Source: Pseudomonas sp. Teo4
Lineage (GTDB): Bacteria > Pseudomonadota > Gammaproteobacteria > Pseudomonadales > Pseudomonadaceae
Direction of reading: 5' to 3'
NCBI RefSeq assembly: GCF_034387475.1
Contig: NZ_JAXCIL010000002.1
Span: 1,116,001 to 1,180,000 of the forward strand
Length of the DNA: 64,000 bases
Part shown: positions 44,170-54,135 of the stretch, piece after piece
Layout of the letters: the number at the start of each line of letters is the position of its first letter
How positions within the stretch are numbered: the first letter of the stretch is position 1
Made by a program: the position numbers and the translations under genes
Notes under the pieces: generated by a model
The model's database searches: none
What the model saw: only the letters and a program-made list of their open reading frames with translations
What the model was told of the DNA's origin: nothing

Positions 44170-45042
44170 ATGAAACGTACTCCGCACCTGCTCGCAATCC
44201 AGTCCCATGTGGTGTTCGGCCATGCCGGAAACGGCGCTGCGGTGTTTCCCATGCAGCGTATCGGGGTCAACGTGTGGCCGCTCAATACTGTGCAGTTCTC
44301 CAATCACACTCAGTATGGCCAGTGGGCTGGAGAAGTGCTTGCCCCAGCGCAAATTCCTGCGTTGGTGGAAGGTATTTACAACATTGGTGAACTGGGGAAT
44401 TGCGACGCCGTGCTTTCCGGTTACCTGGGGAGCGCCGAGCAGGGGCGAGCGATTCTGGCAGGAGTCGAGCGGATCAAGGCGGTGAACCCGAATGCCCTGT
44501 ACCTGTGCGACCCGGTCATGGGGCATGCGGAAAAGGGCTGCGTCGTTCCTGTCGAAGTGAGCGAGTTCCTGCTGGAGCAGGCGGTGGCCAAGGCAGACAT
44601 CCTTTGCCCGAACCAACTGGAACTGGACAGCTTCTGCGGTCGTCGCGCCGAGTCCCTGGAAGACTGCGTGGCCATGGCTCGCAGCCTGCTTGAGCGTGGC
44701 CCGCAGGTGGTATTGGTCAAGCACCTGGCCTACCCCGGACGTGCCGAAGACATGTTCGAGATGCTGCTGGTGACCCGCGAGCAGAGCTGGCACCTGCGCC
44801 GTCCCTTGTTGGCGTTCCCGCGTCAGCCGGTGGGGGTGGGTGACCTCACCTCCGGCCTGTTCCTGGCGCGCGTGCTGTTGGGCGACAACTGGCTGCAGGC
44901 GTTCGAATTCACTGCAGCGGCCGTGCACGAAGTGCTGCTGGAAACCCAAGCCTGCGCCAGCTATGAGCTGCAACTGGTGCGGGCGCAGGACCGCATTGCC
45001 CACCCGCGCGTGCGCTTCGAGGCACAGCGGCTGGTGGGCTAG
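44170..45042 (+). CDS. pdxY: Pyridoxal kinase PdxY
   Basis: This is a 290-residue ribokinase-family enzyme of the vitamin B6 salvage route. It begins [26 protein letters not shown], has [16 protein letters not shown] and ends its active site with [20 protein letters not shown] 44170 gives the standard length. Its stop overlaps that of the convergent thioesterase by four bases. Confidence 0.93.
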   Translation: MKRTPHLLAIQSHVVFGHAGNGAAVFPMQRIGVNVWPLNTVQFSNHTQYGQWAGEVLAPAQIPALVEGIYNIGELGNCDAVLSGYLGSAEQGRAILAGVERIKAVNPNALYLCDPVMGHAEKGCVVPVEVSEFLLEQAVAKADILCPNQLELDSFCGRRAESLEDCVAMARSLLERGPQVVLVKHLAYPGRAEDMFEMLLVTREQSWHLRRPLLAFPRQPVGVGDLTSGLFLARVLLGDNWLQAFEFTAAAVHEVLLETQACASYELQLVRAQDRIAHPRVRFEAQRLVG

Positions 45043-45524
45043 ATCGAATCTGTCTTGAGGTCTTGGTAGCGCTTTTCCAGCTCCTGGCGAATCTGACGGC
45101 GCTGCTGGCCTTGCAGGAAGCGGCGCTTCTCTTCGCTGGTCTGCGGTTGGCGCGGCGGTACCTGCACCGGGCGGCGGTTGTCGTCTACCGCCACCATGGT
45201 GAAGAAACAGCTGTTGGAATGGCGCACGGAGCGTTCACGGATGTTCTCGGTCACCACCTTGATGCCGACCTCCATCGAGGTATTGCCGGTGTAGTTGACC
45301 GACGCCAGGAAGGTCACCAATTCGCCAACATGTACCGGCTCGCGGAAAATCACCTGATCCACCGACAGGGTCACCACATAGCTGCCGGCGTAACGGCTGG
45401 CGCAGGCGTAAGCCACTTCATCGAGATACTTGAGCAGGGTGCCGCCATGTACGTTGCCGGAGAAGTTGGCCATGTCCGGGGTCATCAGGACGGTCATAGT
45501 CAGCTGGGCGTTTCCAGGTTCCAT
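45039..45524 (-). CDS. Acyl-CoA thioesterase, hotdog fold (YciA-like)
   Basis: This is a 161-residue hotdog thioesterase. [27 protein letters not shown] carries the catalytic Asp region. [16 protein letters not shown] and a basic coiled C-terminal tail follow. It would release CoA from medium or long acyl-CoAs. ATG 45524 is preferred to the long upstream extension, which lacks homology. Confidence 0.88.
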   Translation of the reverse strand: MEPGNAQLTMTVLMTPDMANFSGNVHGGTLLKYLDEVAYACASRYAGSYVVTLSVDQVIFREPVHVGELVTFLASVNYTGNTSMEVGIKVVTENIRERSVRHSNSCFFTMVAVDDNRRPVQVPPRQPQTSEEKRRFLQGQQRRQIRQELEKRYQDLKTDSI

Positions 45525-45846
45525 AGTGTGCTCACGGTGAGGTTGCGCTGGATCGGGGCGGGTATCTGCAGACACTTCTGTTCCCCTCTTGATGTTTGCC
45601 ATCCTGATACGGGACGTTGGCTGACGCTCCATCGTCACGCCGATCACGCCATCGGCGACGGTTAAGTAGCCGATCTGTTTCTGCATATTGCACCGGCATT
45701 TTGCGGCGGGGTGCGATGTTAACCTGAGTACGCCCACGCAACATGGGCTTTCCGGCATTCAAAACAGTATGTACTTGCTGCTCGCTCGGGGCTGCCTTGG
45801 CAGAGGAGCGGTCTGCCCTGGCATCGAGAAAAAGGAGAATCGCGCC

Positions 45847-47607
45847 ATGCATGCCATAAGCTTCATTCAGGATTTGGCAGTGATCATGCTGGTCGCCGGC
45901 GTTGTCACGATTCTCTTTCATCGGCTCAAGCAGCCCGTGGTGCTGGGCTACATCGTGGCGGGTTTCATCATTGGCCCGCACACGCCGCCATTCGGCCTGA
46001 TCCACGATGAAGACACCATCAAGACCCTGGCCGAGCTGGGGGTGATCTTCCTGATGTTCTGCCTGGGCCTCGAGTTCAGTTTGCGCAAGCTGTTCAAGGT
46101 CGGAGCCACGGCATTCATCGCAGCATTCCTGGAAATCGTTCTGATGATCTGGATCGGTTTCGAGATCGGCCGCTGGTTCGGCTGGAGCACCATGGATTCG
46201 CTGTTCCTCGGGGCGATCCTGGCGATCTCTTCGACCACCATCATCGTCAAGGCGCTCAACGACCTGAAGATGAAGAACGAGCGCTTTGCCCAGCTGATTT
46301 TCGGCGTACTGATCGTTGAGGACATACTCGGCATTGGCATCATTGCCTTGCTGTCGGGGATCGCAGTCAGCGGCACGGTCAGTTCAGGTGAAGTGTTCTC
46401 CACGGTGGGCAAACTGTCGTTGTTCATGATCGTGGCGCTGGTCATCGGCATTCTGCTGGTGCCGCGGTTGCTGGCCTACGTCGCGAAGTTTGAAAGCAAC
46501 GAGATGTTGCTGATCACGGTACTGGGTCTGTGTTTCGGGTTCTGCCTGCTGGTCGTCAAGCTTGAGTACAGCATGGTGCTGGGGGCCTTCCTGATTGGCG
46601 CGATCATGGCTGAGTCGCGGCAGTTGCTGAAGATCGAGCGCCTGATCGAACCGGTGCGCGACCTGTTCAGCGCCATTTTCTTCGTTGCGATCGGTCTGAT
46701 GATCGACCCTCAGGTACTGGTCGATTACGCCTGGCCGATCGTGGTCATCACCCTGGCGGTGGTGCTGGGCAAAATGTTGTCCTGCGGCATGGGGGCATTC
46801 ATCGCGGGCAATGACGGCCGCACTTCGCTGCGCGTCGGGATGGGGCTTTCGCAGATCGGCGAATTCTCGTTCATCATCGCTGCCCTGGGCATGACGTTGC
46901 AGGTCACCAGCGACTTCCTCTATCCGGTCGCCGTGGCAGTTTCGGCCATTACCACGTTGCTGACACCGTACCTGATCCGCGCGGCCGATCCGCTCTCGAT
47001 CAAGCTTGGTCATGTGGTGCCCCGCCGCCTGGCGCGGGTGTTGTCGTTGTACGGTGAGTGGCTGCGCAGCATTCAGCCGCAAGGTGAGGGCGCGATGCTG
47101 GCGGCGATGATCCGCCGTATCCTGCTTCAGGTGGGTGTGAACCTGGCATTGGTAATCGCGATCTTCTTCAGCGGAGGCTATTTTGCAGGGCGCATTGGCA
47201 CTTGGCTGATGGAGTGGGTGAGCGATGTCAGCCAGCAGAAGGCGGTGATCTGGGGCGCTGCGCTGCTGCTTTCGCTGCCGTTCCTGATTGCGGCTTATCG
47301 CAAGCTCAAGGCGCTGTCGATGTTGCTGGCAGAGATGGGTGTGAAACCGGAAATGGCCGGGCGCCATACTCAGCGCGTGCGGCGGGTGATCGCTGAGGTG
47401 ATTCCGCTGCTGTCGCTGTTGGTCATCTTCTTGCTGTTGTCGGCGCTATCGGCAAGCATTCTGCCCACCAGCGAGTTGCTGCTGGTGATCGCAGTGGTGG
47501 CGGCATTGGTGGTGGCATTGCTTTGGCGCTGGTTCATTCGCGTTCATACGCGCATGCAAATTGCCTTGCTGGAAACCCTGGAAAACAGCCGCGACCACTC
47601 GCACTGA
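45847..47607 (+). CDS. Kef/CPA2-type monovalent cation:proton antiporter
   Basis: This is a 586-residue membrane protein. Residues about 5-380 form the Na/H-exchanger-type transport domain with LGYIVAGFIIGP, GVIFLMFCLGLEFSLRKL and the active VLIVEDILGIGIIAL region. Residues about 420-560 add four more helices. It lacks the cytoplasmic RCK/TrkA-N domain seen in KefB and KefC. K+ or Na+ exchange cannot be told from sequence. Confidence 0.87.
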   Translation: MHAISFIQDLAVIMLVAGVVTILFHRLKQPVVLGYIVAGFIIGPHTPPFGLIHDEDTIKTLAELGVIFLMFCLGLEFSLRKLFKVGATAFIAAFLEIVLMIWIGFEIGRWFGWSTMDSLFLGAILAISSTTIIVKALNDLKMKNERFAQLIFGVLIVEDILGIGIIALLSGIAVSGTVSSGEVFSTVGKLSLFMIVALVIGILLVPRLLAYVAKFESNEMLLITVLGLCFGFCLLVVKLEYSMVLGAFLIGAIMAESRQLLKIERLIEPVRDLFSAIFFVAIGLMIDPQVLVDYAWPIVVITLAVVLGKMLSCGMGAFIAGNDGRTSLRVGMGLSQIGEFSFIIAALGMTLQVTSDFLYPVAVAVSAITTLLTPYLIRAADPLSIKLGHVVPRRLARVLSLYGEWLRSIQPQGEGAMLAAMIRRILLQVGVNLALVIAIFFSGGYFAGRIGTWLMEWVSDVSQQKAVIWGAALLLSLPFLIAAYRKLKALSMLLAEMGVKPEMAGRHTQRVRRVIAEVIPLLSLLVIFLLLSALSASILPTSELLLVIAVVAALVVALLWRWFIRVHTRMQIALLETLENSRDHSH

Positions 47608-47616
47608 GCGCAGTAG

Positions 47617-47686
47617 GCTTTCTGCGCCAGCGTTCACCGAAGTCCGAGGGGATGGAGCGGTAACGGTGTCGCCAAGCGCAGAAAGC
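47617..47686. repeat. Long-loop inverted repeat GCTTTCTGCGC / GCGCAGAAAGC
   Basis: Perfect 11-base arms lie 48 bases apart, just past the antiporter stop. There is no T-run. It could be a mini-repeat element or part of a structured 3' UTR. Confidence 0.6.
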
Positions 47687-47705
47687 TTGGCGATTTTACG
47701 GTGCT

Positions 47706-47728
47706 TAATGGCTATGAGCCATTATTTT
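47706..47728 (+). terminator. Probable terminator after the antiporter gene
   Basis: TAATGGCT and AGCCATTA pair around ATG and run into TTTT. A second small hairpin (GTGAG/CTCAC) follows, before the SMI1/KNR4 stop. Confidence 0.6.
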
Positions 47729-47745
47729 GTGAGTTTAATTCTCAC

Positions 47746-48153
47746 TCAGCTTTCGAGCCAGACGTCTCGGGCCCAGTGCCAGACCGACTCCCAGCTGTCT
47801 TCACCCACGGCTTCTTCATCGCCATCCCACAGTACGACAGTGCCGTCTTCCTCGACACAGTAGTAATTGTCGCCGTCTTGGCAGAGTGGAATCAGATCGC
47901 GCGGTACACCGGCATCCCATGCGTTTGCCGCGACGTCGGGCAAGTAGGTGTGCGACTGCGGGTCGGTGACGGTCACGGGTTCAAGCGAGCCGTACACCAC
48001 GTCGCTGACGGTCAGCAGGAATTCCTTGAACACGAAGGGAATGTTGATGAACAGCTGTTCCTCGATTTCGACCAGTTGGTCCTCATCGGGAAGCTCCAGG
48101 GGTACCGGTACCGGCTCATTGGCTTCACGGAGTTGTTCGATCACTTCTTCCAC
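47746..48153 (-). CDS. SMI1/KNR4-family protein
   Basis: This is a 135-residue acidic protein with the SMI1/KNR4 (SUKH) pattern: DQLVEIEEQLFINIPFVFKEFLL near the N-terminus, VPRDLIPLCQDGDNYYCVEEDG and VVLWDGDEE. SUKH proteins often act as immunity proteins or chaperones, but a toxin partner is not seen here. The start is GTG 48153 with AGAGGA eight bases upstream. Confidence 0.85.
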   Translation of the reverse strand: MEEVIEQLREANEPVPVPLELPDEDQLVEIEEQLFINIPFVFKEFLLTVSDVVYGSLEPVTVTDPQSHTYLPDVAANAWDAGVPRDLIPLCQDGDNYYCVEEDGTVVLWDGDEEAVGEDSWESVWHWARDVWLES

Positions 48154-48220
48154 GGCTCACATCCTCTGACCTTGATGAACGCTGCGCGTTATACCCTAGT
48201 ATCCCGCTTTGGCAAAAGCA

Positions 48221-48249
48221 AAAACCCCGGGGCAAGCCCGGGGTTTTTT
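48221..48249. terminator. Bidirectional Rho-independent terminator
   Basis: AACCCCGGG and CCCGGGGTT pair around GCAAG with A- and T-runs outside. It lies between the minus-strand Tim44-domain and SMI1 genes. Confidence 0.85.
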
Positions 48250-48265
48250 GTACAACGTGCGTCGG

Positions 48266-49120
48266 TTAACCGTTTTGGCGGATACCGGCGACCAGCCACG
48301 GCTGGTTTTCGCCTTGGGCGCGCACCATGTGCCAGCTTTCGCTGAAAGCTTCACCCTGGTCGAAGCGCGAGTTCTTCGACACGCCACGGAAGGTCAGGGT
48401 GGCGTCGGTACGGTCGGAGCGATCGTCGACACCGTCCAGCTGCACATCGAGGTTGTCGATGTAGGTGGACTGGAAGCCATCACCCAGCTCGGCACGTTCG
48501 CGCTTGAGGAACTCGAGCATTTGCGGCGTCACGAACTCGGCGATCTTGTCCATCTCGTTGGCATCCCAGTGCTGCTGCAGCGACTGGAAGTGGTTGCGGG
48601 CGGCAGCCAGGAAGCTTTGCTCGTTGAACCAGGCTGGTGCGTTGATCACCGGAGCGGCTGCGGCAGCTGGCGCGGCCGAGCCACCGAAGATGTTCGGCTG
48701 GGCAGGCTGGGCGTGAGCTTCACGCTGGAACGGTGCATTGCCAGGCATGGCCATTTGCGGCTGCTGCTGGCGACGACGCGCCGCGATGAAGCGGAACACC
48801 AGGAAGGCGATCAAGGCGACGATCAGGAAGTCCATGATCTGGAAGCCTTCGAAGCCGTCACCCATGAACATGGAAGCCAGCAGGCCACCGGCGGCGAGGC
48901 CGGCCAGTGGGCCCAGCCAGCGCGAAGCACCGCTGGCAGCGGCCGGAGCACGGCCAGGAGCGGTCGGCGCGGCGGCAGGCGTGGTTGGCGTGGCCTGGCG
49001 GGTCTGGTGGATAGGCGCGGAGCCCGAGCTCTTGCCGCCGCCGAAACGCTTGGCGTTGGCGTCCAGGCTCAGCGTCAGGCCGACGCAGAGCGCCAGAGCG
49101 ATGCTAAGAAAACGTTGCAT
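48266..49120 (-). CDS. Tim44-domain membrane protein
   Basis: This is a 284-residue protein. A signal/anchor (MQRFLSIALALCVGLTLSLDA) is followed by a Gly/Ser/Pro/Ala-rich linker, two helices (about 68-86 and 95-110) and a Tim44-like C-terminal domain (FLAAARNHFQSLQQHWDANEMDKIAEFVTP through SESWHMVRAQGENQPWLVAGI). Bacterial Tim44-like proteins are inner-membrane associated, of unclear role. ATG 49120 is chosen over longer starts because of the signal sequence. Confidence 0.85.
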   Translation of the reverse strand: MQRFLSIALALCVGLTLSLDANAKRFGGGKSSGSAPIHQTRQATPTTPAAAPTAPGRAPAAASGASRWLGPLAGLAAGGLLASMFMGDGFEGFQIMDFLIVALIAFLVFRFIAARRRQQQPQMAMPGNAPFQREAHAQPAQPNIFGGSAAPAAAAAPVINAPAWFNEQSFLAAARNHFQSLQQHWDANEMDKIAEFVTPQMLEFLKRERAELGDGFQSTYIDNLDVQLDGVDDRSDRTDATLTFRGVSKNSRFDQGEAFSESWHMVRAQGENQPWLVAGIRQNG

Positions 49121-49232
49121 AAATGGGATTTCCCCTGTTGTGGATTGCACGCGCGTCATGTTGCACAGGTTCATGGGCACATGACCAGCGACATAATGTT
49201 TCCAGCTTTTGCCTAAATGTTACGAGGGTGCC

Positions 49233-49314
49233 TGTACCGGCCCTTTCGCGGGCAAGCCCGCTCCCACAGGTTCACCTTGGCGCCACGCGTGGCAGGGAAC
49301 CTGTGGGAACGGCC
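49233..49314. repeat. P. putida-type REP element pair
   Basis: CGGCCCTTTCGCGGGCAAGC continues into CCGCTCCCACAGG, the familiar extragenic REP of P. putida. An inverted partner ending CCTGTGGGAACGGCC follows. The outer arms (CCCACAGGTTC/GAACCTGTGGG) can pair. It lies between the Tim44 and uvrD genes. Confidence 0.85.
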
Positions 49315-51504
49315 TCAGATGGCCTCGAGCTTGGCATACCCCAGCATCAGCCACTTGCTACCTTCGGCGAAGTTGACCTGCACCCGTGCCTGGGCGCCAG
49401 AACCTTCGAAGTTGAGAATCACACCCTCGCCGAACACCGCGTGCTGCACACGCTGGCCAAGGTTGAAGGCGGTCTGTGGAATGCTGGCATTGGCGAACAG
49501 GCTGCTGGAGGTCGTGCTCTTCGCGCCACCGAACGGGCGGCTGACGCTGTTGGACAGGCGCACTTCCTGAACCAGGCCAGCCGGAATCTCCCGTACGAAA
49601 CGCGAAACCTTGTTGTAGGTCTCGCTGCCATATAAACGCCGGGTTTCGGCGTAGGTCATGATCAGCTGGCGCATGGCGCGGGTAATGCCCACGTAGGCCA
49701 GGCGACGTTCTTCTTCAAGGCGGCCAGGTTCTTCCAGGCTCATCTTGTGCGGGAACAGGCCTTCTTCCATGCCCACCAAGAACACGTAGGGGAATTCCAG
49801 GCCCTTGGCGCTGTGCAGGGTCATCAGCTGGATGCTGTCTTCGTGCTCGTCCGCCTGGGCATCGCCAGCCTCCAGTGAGGCATGGCCAAGGAAGGCCGAC
49901 AGCGGCGTCAGGTCGGCATCATCCTCGCCGGCTTCGAAGTTACGCGCCGCGCTGACCAGTTCCTCAAGGTTTTCTACCCGTGCCTGGCCCTTTTCACCCT
50001 TTTCTTCCTGGTGATAGATGATCAGGCCGGACTGCTCGATGGCCGTTTGGGTCATGGTGTGCAGCGGCATGTCAGCGACCTTGCTGGCCAGGCCCTCGAT
50101 CAACTCGATGAATGCACCCAGGGCGGAAGCGGCGCGGCCTTTCAGCGCCTTGGCGGCGAGCAGCTGGCACATGGCCTCCCACATCGACAGCTGGCTGTGG
50201 CGGGCATGCTCGCGAATGGCTTCGACGGTTTTCTCGCCGATACCGCGTGGCGGCACATTGATCACCCGCTCCAGCGCCGCATCGTTGCCACGGCCTTCGA
50301 TCAGGCGCAGGTAGGCCATGGCATTCTTGATTTCGGCGCGTTCGAAGAAGCGCTGACCGCCGTAGATGCGGTAGGGGATGCGCTCGCGCAGCAGGGCCTC
50401 TTCCAGCACCCGTGACTGGGCGTTGGAGCGATACAGGATGGCGATGTCGTTACGTGAGCTGCCTTGCTTGATCAGGCTCTCGATGGTCTCGACCACATAG
50501 CGCGCTTCATCGTGTTCGTTGTAGGCGGCGTACAGCGTCAGAGGCTCGCCTTCACCCATGTCGGTCCACAATTCCTTGCCTAGGCGCCCGCTGTTGTTGG
50601 CGATCAGCGCGTTGGCAGCCTTGAGGATGCCGCCGGTGGAGCGGTAGTTCTGCTCCAGACGGATCATTTCCGCGTCAGGGAAGTCGGCGGTGTACTGGTG
50701 AATGTTTTCGATCTTGGCGCCGCGCCAGCCGTAGATCGATTGGTCATCGTCGCCCACGGCCATCAGGCTGCCACCGTTCTTGCCCGCCAACAGGCGCAGC
50801 CAGGCGTACTGCACGGCGTTGGTGTCCTGGAACTCGTCCACCAGCAGGTGGCGGAAGCGCCGCTGGTAGTGTTCCAGCAGGCCAGGATGGTCGCGCCACA
50901 GGTCGAGGGCACGCAGCAGCAATTCGGAGAAGTCGATGACTCCGGCGCGCTCACAGGCCTGTTCATAGGCGCTGTAGACATCGCGCATGGTTTGCAGGAA
51001 CAGGTCGCCGCTGGCCTGGATATGATGCGGGCGCAGGCCCTCGTCCTTTTGCCCGTTGATGAACCACTGGGCCTGGCGCGCCGGCCATTTTTGCTCGTCC
51101 AGGCCAAGTTCGCGCATGACGCGCTTGATCAGCCGCTGCTGATCGTCGCTGTCGAGGATCTGGAAATTCTGCACCAGGCGGGCTTCCTGCCAGTGCGCAC
51201 GCAGCAAGCGGTGAGCCAGGCCGTGGAAGGTACCGACCCACATGCCGGCCGGGTTGATGCCCAGCAGTTGCTCGATACGCTGGCGCATTTCCGCTGCGGC
51301 CTTGTTGGTGAATGTCACCGACAGGATCGAATGCGGCGAAGCCTGCTCGACCTGGATCAGCCAGGCGATACGGTGCACCAGCACGCGGGTTTTACCGGAG
51401 CCGGCGCCAGCAAGCACCAGTTGACGCCCCAGCGTGGCCGCTACGGCCTGGCGTTGGGCATCGTTGAGGGAGTTCAGCAGGAGGGAGAGGTCATCATTGT
51501 GCAT
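49315..51504 (-). CDS. uvrD: DNA helicase II UvrD
   Basis: This is a 729-residue superfamily 1A helicase for nucleotide-excision and mismatch repair. Motif I LVLAGAGSGKTRVLVHRI, motif II LLVDEFQDTNAVQY, motif III VGDDDQSIYGWRGA, motif V LMTLHSAKGLEFPYVFLVG and motif VI RRLAYVGITRA are intact. The C-terminal GQRVQHAVFGEGVILNFEG is UvrD-specific. Confidence 0.96.
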   Translation of the reverse strand: MHNDDLSLLLNSLNDAQRQAVAATLGRQLVLAGAGSGKTRVLVHRIAWLIQVEQASPHSILSVTFTNKAAAEMRQRIEQLLGINPAGMWVGTFHGLAHRLLRAHWQEARLVQNFQILDSDDQQRLIKRVMRELGLDEQKWPARQAQWFINGQKDEGLRPHHIQASGDLFLQTMRDVYSAYEQACERAGVIDFSELLLRALDLWRDHPGLLEHYQRRFRHLLVDEFQDTNAVQYAWLRLLAGKNGGSLMAVGDDDQSIYGWRGAKIENIHQYTADFPDAEMIRLEQNYRSTGGILKAANALIANNSGRLGKELWTDMGEGEPLTLYAAYNEHDEARYVVETIESLIKQGSSRNDIAILYRSNAQSRVLEEALLRERIPYRIYGGQRFFERAEIKNAMAYLRLIEGRGNDAALERVINVPPRGIGEKTVEAIREHARHSQLSMWEAMCQLLAAKALKGRAASALGAFIELIEGLASKVADMPLHTMTQTAIEQSGLIIYHQEEKGEKGQARVENLEELVSAARNFEAGEDDADLTPLSAFLGHASLEAGDAQADEHEDSIQLMTLHSAKGLEFPYVFLVGMEEGLFPHKMSLEEPGRLEEERRLAYVGITRAMRQLIMTYAETRRLYGSETYNKVSRFVREIPAGLVQEVRLSNSVSRPFGGAKSTTSSSLFANASIPQTAFNLGQRVQHAVFGEGVILNFEGSGAQARVQVNFAEGSKWLMLGYAKLEAI

Positions 51505-51744
51505 CCGGCCATTCTAGGGCCGCGCGGGGGAGAGGGGCAAACGTCGACAAGGGAAATCTTGCCGTTCGTCTGCTGCCGTTCATCCGGCCTTGTGTGAGGG
51601 CGGCGCAGTTGAGCGGTTTTGGGTTGGATGGCCGGTGATTTTACAAATCATGATCCAGAGCAGTTTGGTCTGGCGCGGCGCTTGTGTATTCTCCCAGCAG
51701 TTTTGCGGTCATCCATAACAAAAACAGCAAAAGAACCCAGCCAT

Positions 51745-54102
51745 ATGACCCAGGATTGCGTGGCGATCGGAGCATCGCCGGAAACGACACGGAGTGTTCG
51801 CAGGCAATTCGCCACCCAGCTTTCGATCGAACGCACCCGTCTGCTCTACCAGGGCTCTTTGTTGCCCACCCTGTTCATGCTGCTCAACGGCCTGCTCTGC
51901 GCCTGGTTGTTGTGGAGTCCTGCGCGCTATCTGCTGGTCAGTGTGTGGCTGGTCTGGTTGCTGGCGCTGGTGGCCTTGCGGGTCATTCAGGTGGCGGCCT
52001 TCGAGGCTGCCGACACCCAGCGTCAGGCCCGGCCTGTGTGGTGGCGAATGTTTCTGCTGGGCTCGGGGTTCAGCGGCCTGACCCTGGCCTGTGCGGCCAT
52101 TGCCTTGGTTCCCGCTGAAAATTTCGTCCAGCAGGCCTGGGGCTTTGGTCTGCTGGGTGCGGCGACGCTATCGGCCAGCGTCGCCTATGCAGTCAGTTTG
52201 CCGGCGTTCCTCAGCTTTGCCTTGCCATGCCTGTTGCCGCCGGTTGCGTTCCTGTTCTATTACGATGCCGGTGAGCAAAGGGGCTGGGGCTGTTTTGGCC
52301 TGATTCTGCTGGCGGCACTACTGGTCGTGGCCTGGCAGGTCAATCGGCTGATCGAGAGGGGCCTGCTGCGGCGTTTCCAGAACCAGGCGTTGACTGAGGA
52401 CTTGCAGCGCATCCAGGCGCAGAAGGCCCTGGAAGACCATCAGCGGCTGGCGGCTTCCGTGTTCGAGGCCTCCAGCGAGGGCATCGTCATTCTGGGGCCA
52501 GACTTCACACTGCTTACCGTCAACCGGGCGTTTTGCCAGATGACTGGCTACTCACGCAGTGAACTGCTGGCGCGCAATGTGCTGGATCTACCCTGCAGCA
52601 GTGACGCCAGGCGGCACTACGGAGTCATCGAGCAGTCGCTGCGCCAGCAGGGGTATTGGCAGGGCGAGTTGGTGGAGGCACGCAAGACTGGCGAGCTGTA
52701 CCCGCAATGGCTGCAGTTCACAGGCGTGCTCGATGCTTCGGGAGAGTTGAGCAACATTGTCGGCTTCTTCACCGATCTTTCAGCCAGAAGGGCGTCTGAA
52801 GAGCGCATGCGCTACCTGGCCCACCATGACGATCTGAGCGGCCTGGCCAATCGTGCATTGTTCCGCATGCGCCTGCATGAAGCCGGGCGGCGGGTGCGTC
52901 TGAGTGGCCGCAGCTTGGCTCTGCTGCACATCGACCTGGACCGTTTCAAGCTGCTCAACGAGAGCCTGGGCCATGAAAGCGCGGACCAGTTGCTGAAGAA
53001 GATCGCCCAGCGTATTGCCAATGCCGTACCCGAGGCCGATACCGTGGCGCGCCTTTCTGGCGACGAGTTTGCCGTGTTGTTCGATGGCTACAGCAACTTG
53101 TCCAGCCTGGTGCGAGTCACTACGCGGCTGCTGGACAAGCTACGCGTGCCGCTGCGGCTGGGCGAGCATGAAGTGGTCATCAGCGCGTCGGTGGGCATCA
53201 GCCTGGTGTCCGATGGCAGTTTCGAGCCGAACGTGTTGATCAGCCAGGCCGACATGGCCAAGCAGCATGCCAAGCACCTGGGAGGGGACAACTTCCAGTT
53301 CTATACCGAAAGCCTGCGAGCCAGCACCCTGGAGCGTCTGCAGTTGGAGAACCAACTGCGTAAGGCCATTGATGAAGGGCAGCTGCTGGTCTACTACCAG
53401 CCCAAGCTCTGCTTGCGTACCGGGCGCCTGCACGCGGCTGAAGCCCTGGTGCGCTGGCTTCACCCTGAATGGGGCATGGTGCCGCCGGGCGACTTCATTG
53501 GCCTGGCCGAGGAAACCGGGCTGATTGCGCCCATGGGCGAATTCGTTTTGCGACGTGCCTGCTGGCAGGCTTGCCAGTGGCAGCGCCAGGGGCTGGACGT
53601 GCGTGTGTCGGTCAACCTCTCGGTGTACCAGGTGCGTCAGGGCAAGATCGTCAGCCTGGTGCGCCAGGTGCTCGAAGAGACTGGCCTGCAGCCGCATCTG
53701 CTGGAACTCGAACTGACCGAGAGCCAGTTGCTGGAAAACGTCGAGCACATCATTACGACCTTCAGGCAACTGCACGAATTGGGCGTGAAGCTCGCCATCG
53801 ACGATTTCGGTACCGGCTACTCCTCACTGAGCTACCTGAAGCGCCTGCCCGTGGACTATGTGAAGATCGACCAGGCCTTCATCCGTGGCTTGCACGAAGG
53901 CAGCCAGGATGCAGCGATAACCCGGGCGATCATCGCCATGGCGCGTAGCCTGAATCTGAAAGTGGTAGCGGAAGGGGTGGAGACCCAGGAGCAGTTGGCG
54001 TTCCTGCGAGAGCAAGGGTGCGACGAGGCCCAGGGTTATCTGATCAGCCGACCGATACCCGAAAAGGACTTCGAACGCTTGATCAGCGCCCGCCAGGCCT
54101 GA
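51745..54102 (+). CDS. Membrane PAS-GGDEF-EAL cyclic-di-GMP protein
   Basis: This is a 785-residue protein. Several N-terminal helices (about 35-215) lead to a PAS domain (about 240-350, ASSEGIVILGPDFTLLTVN), a GGDEF domain and an EAL domain. The GGDEF signature is changed to SGDEF (ARLSGDEFAVLF). The EAL motifs are intact: [43 protein letters not shown] and VAEGVETQEQ. It is probably mainly a phosphodiesterase, with GGDEF activity uncertain. ATG 51745 is chosen. It diverges from uvrD. Confidence 0.92.
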   Translation: MTQDCVAIGASPETTRSVRRQFATQLSIERTRLLYQGSLLPTLFMLLNGLLCAWLLWSPARYLLVSVWLVWLLALVALRVIQVAAFEAADTQRQARPVWWRMFLLGSGFSGLTLACAAIALVPAENFVQQAWGFGLLGAATLSASVAYAVSLPAFLSFALPCLLPPVAFLFYYDAGEQRGWGCFGLILLAALLVVAWQVNRLIERGLLRRFQNQALTEDLQRIQAQKALEDHQRLAASVFEASSEGIVILGPDFTLLTVNRAFCQMTGYSRSELLARNVLDLPCSSDARRHYGVIEQSLRQQGYWQGELVEARKTGELYPQWLQFTGVLDASGELSNIVGFFTDLSARRASEERMRYLAHHDDLSGLANRALFRMRLHEAGRRVRLSGRSLALLHIDLDRFKLLNESLGHESADQLLKKIAQRIANAVPEADTVARLSGDEFAVLFDGYSNLSSLVRVTTRLLDKLRVPLRLGEHEVVISASVGISLVSDGSFEPNVLISQADMAKQHAKHLGGDNFQFYTESLRASTLERLQLENQLRKAIDEGQLLVYYQPKLCLRTGRLHAAEALVRWLHPEWGMVPPGDFIGLAEETGLIAPMGEFVLRRACWQACQWQRQGLDVRVSVNLSVYQVRQGKIVSLVRQVLEETGLQPHLLELELTESQLLENVEHIITTFRQLHELGVKLAIDDFGTGYSSLSYLKRLPVDYVKIDQAFIRGLHEGSQDAAITRAIIAMARSLNLKVVAEGVETQEQLAFLREQGCDEAQGYLISRPIPEKDFERLISARQA

Positions 54103-54135
54103 CGCCCATTGGCTACCGGGTGAGCAGCAGCGTAA

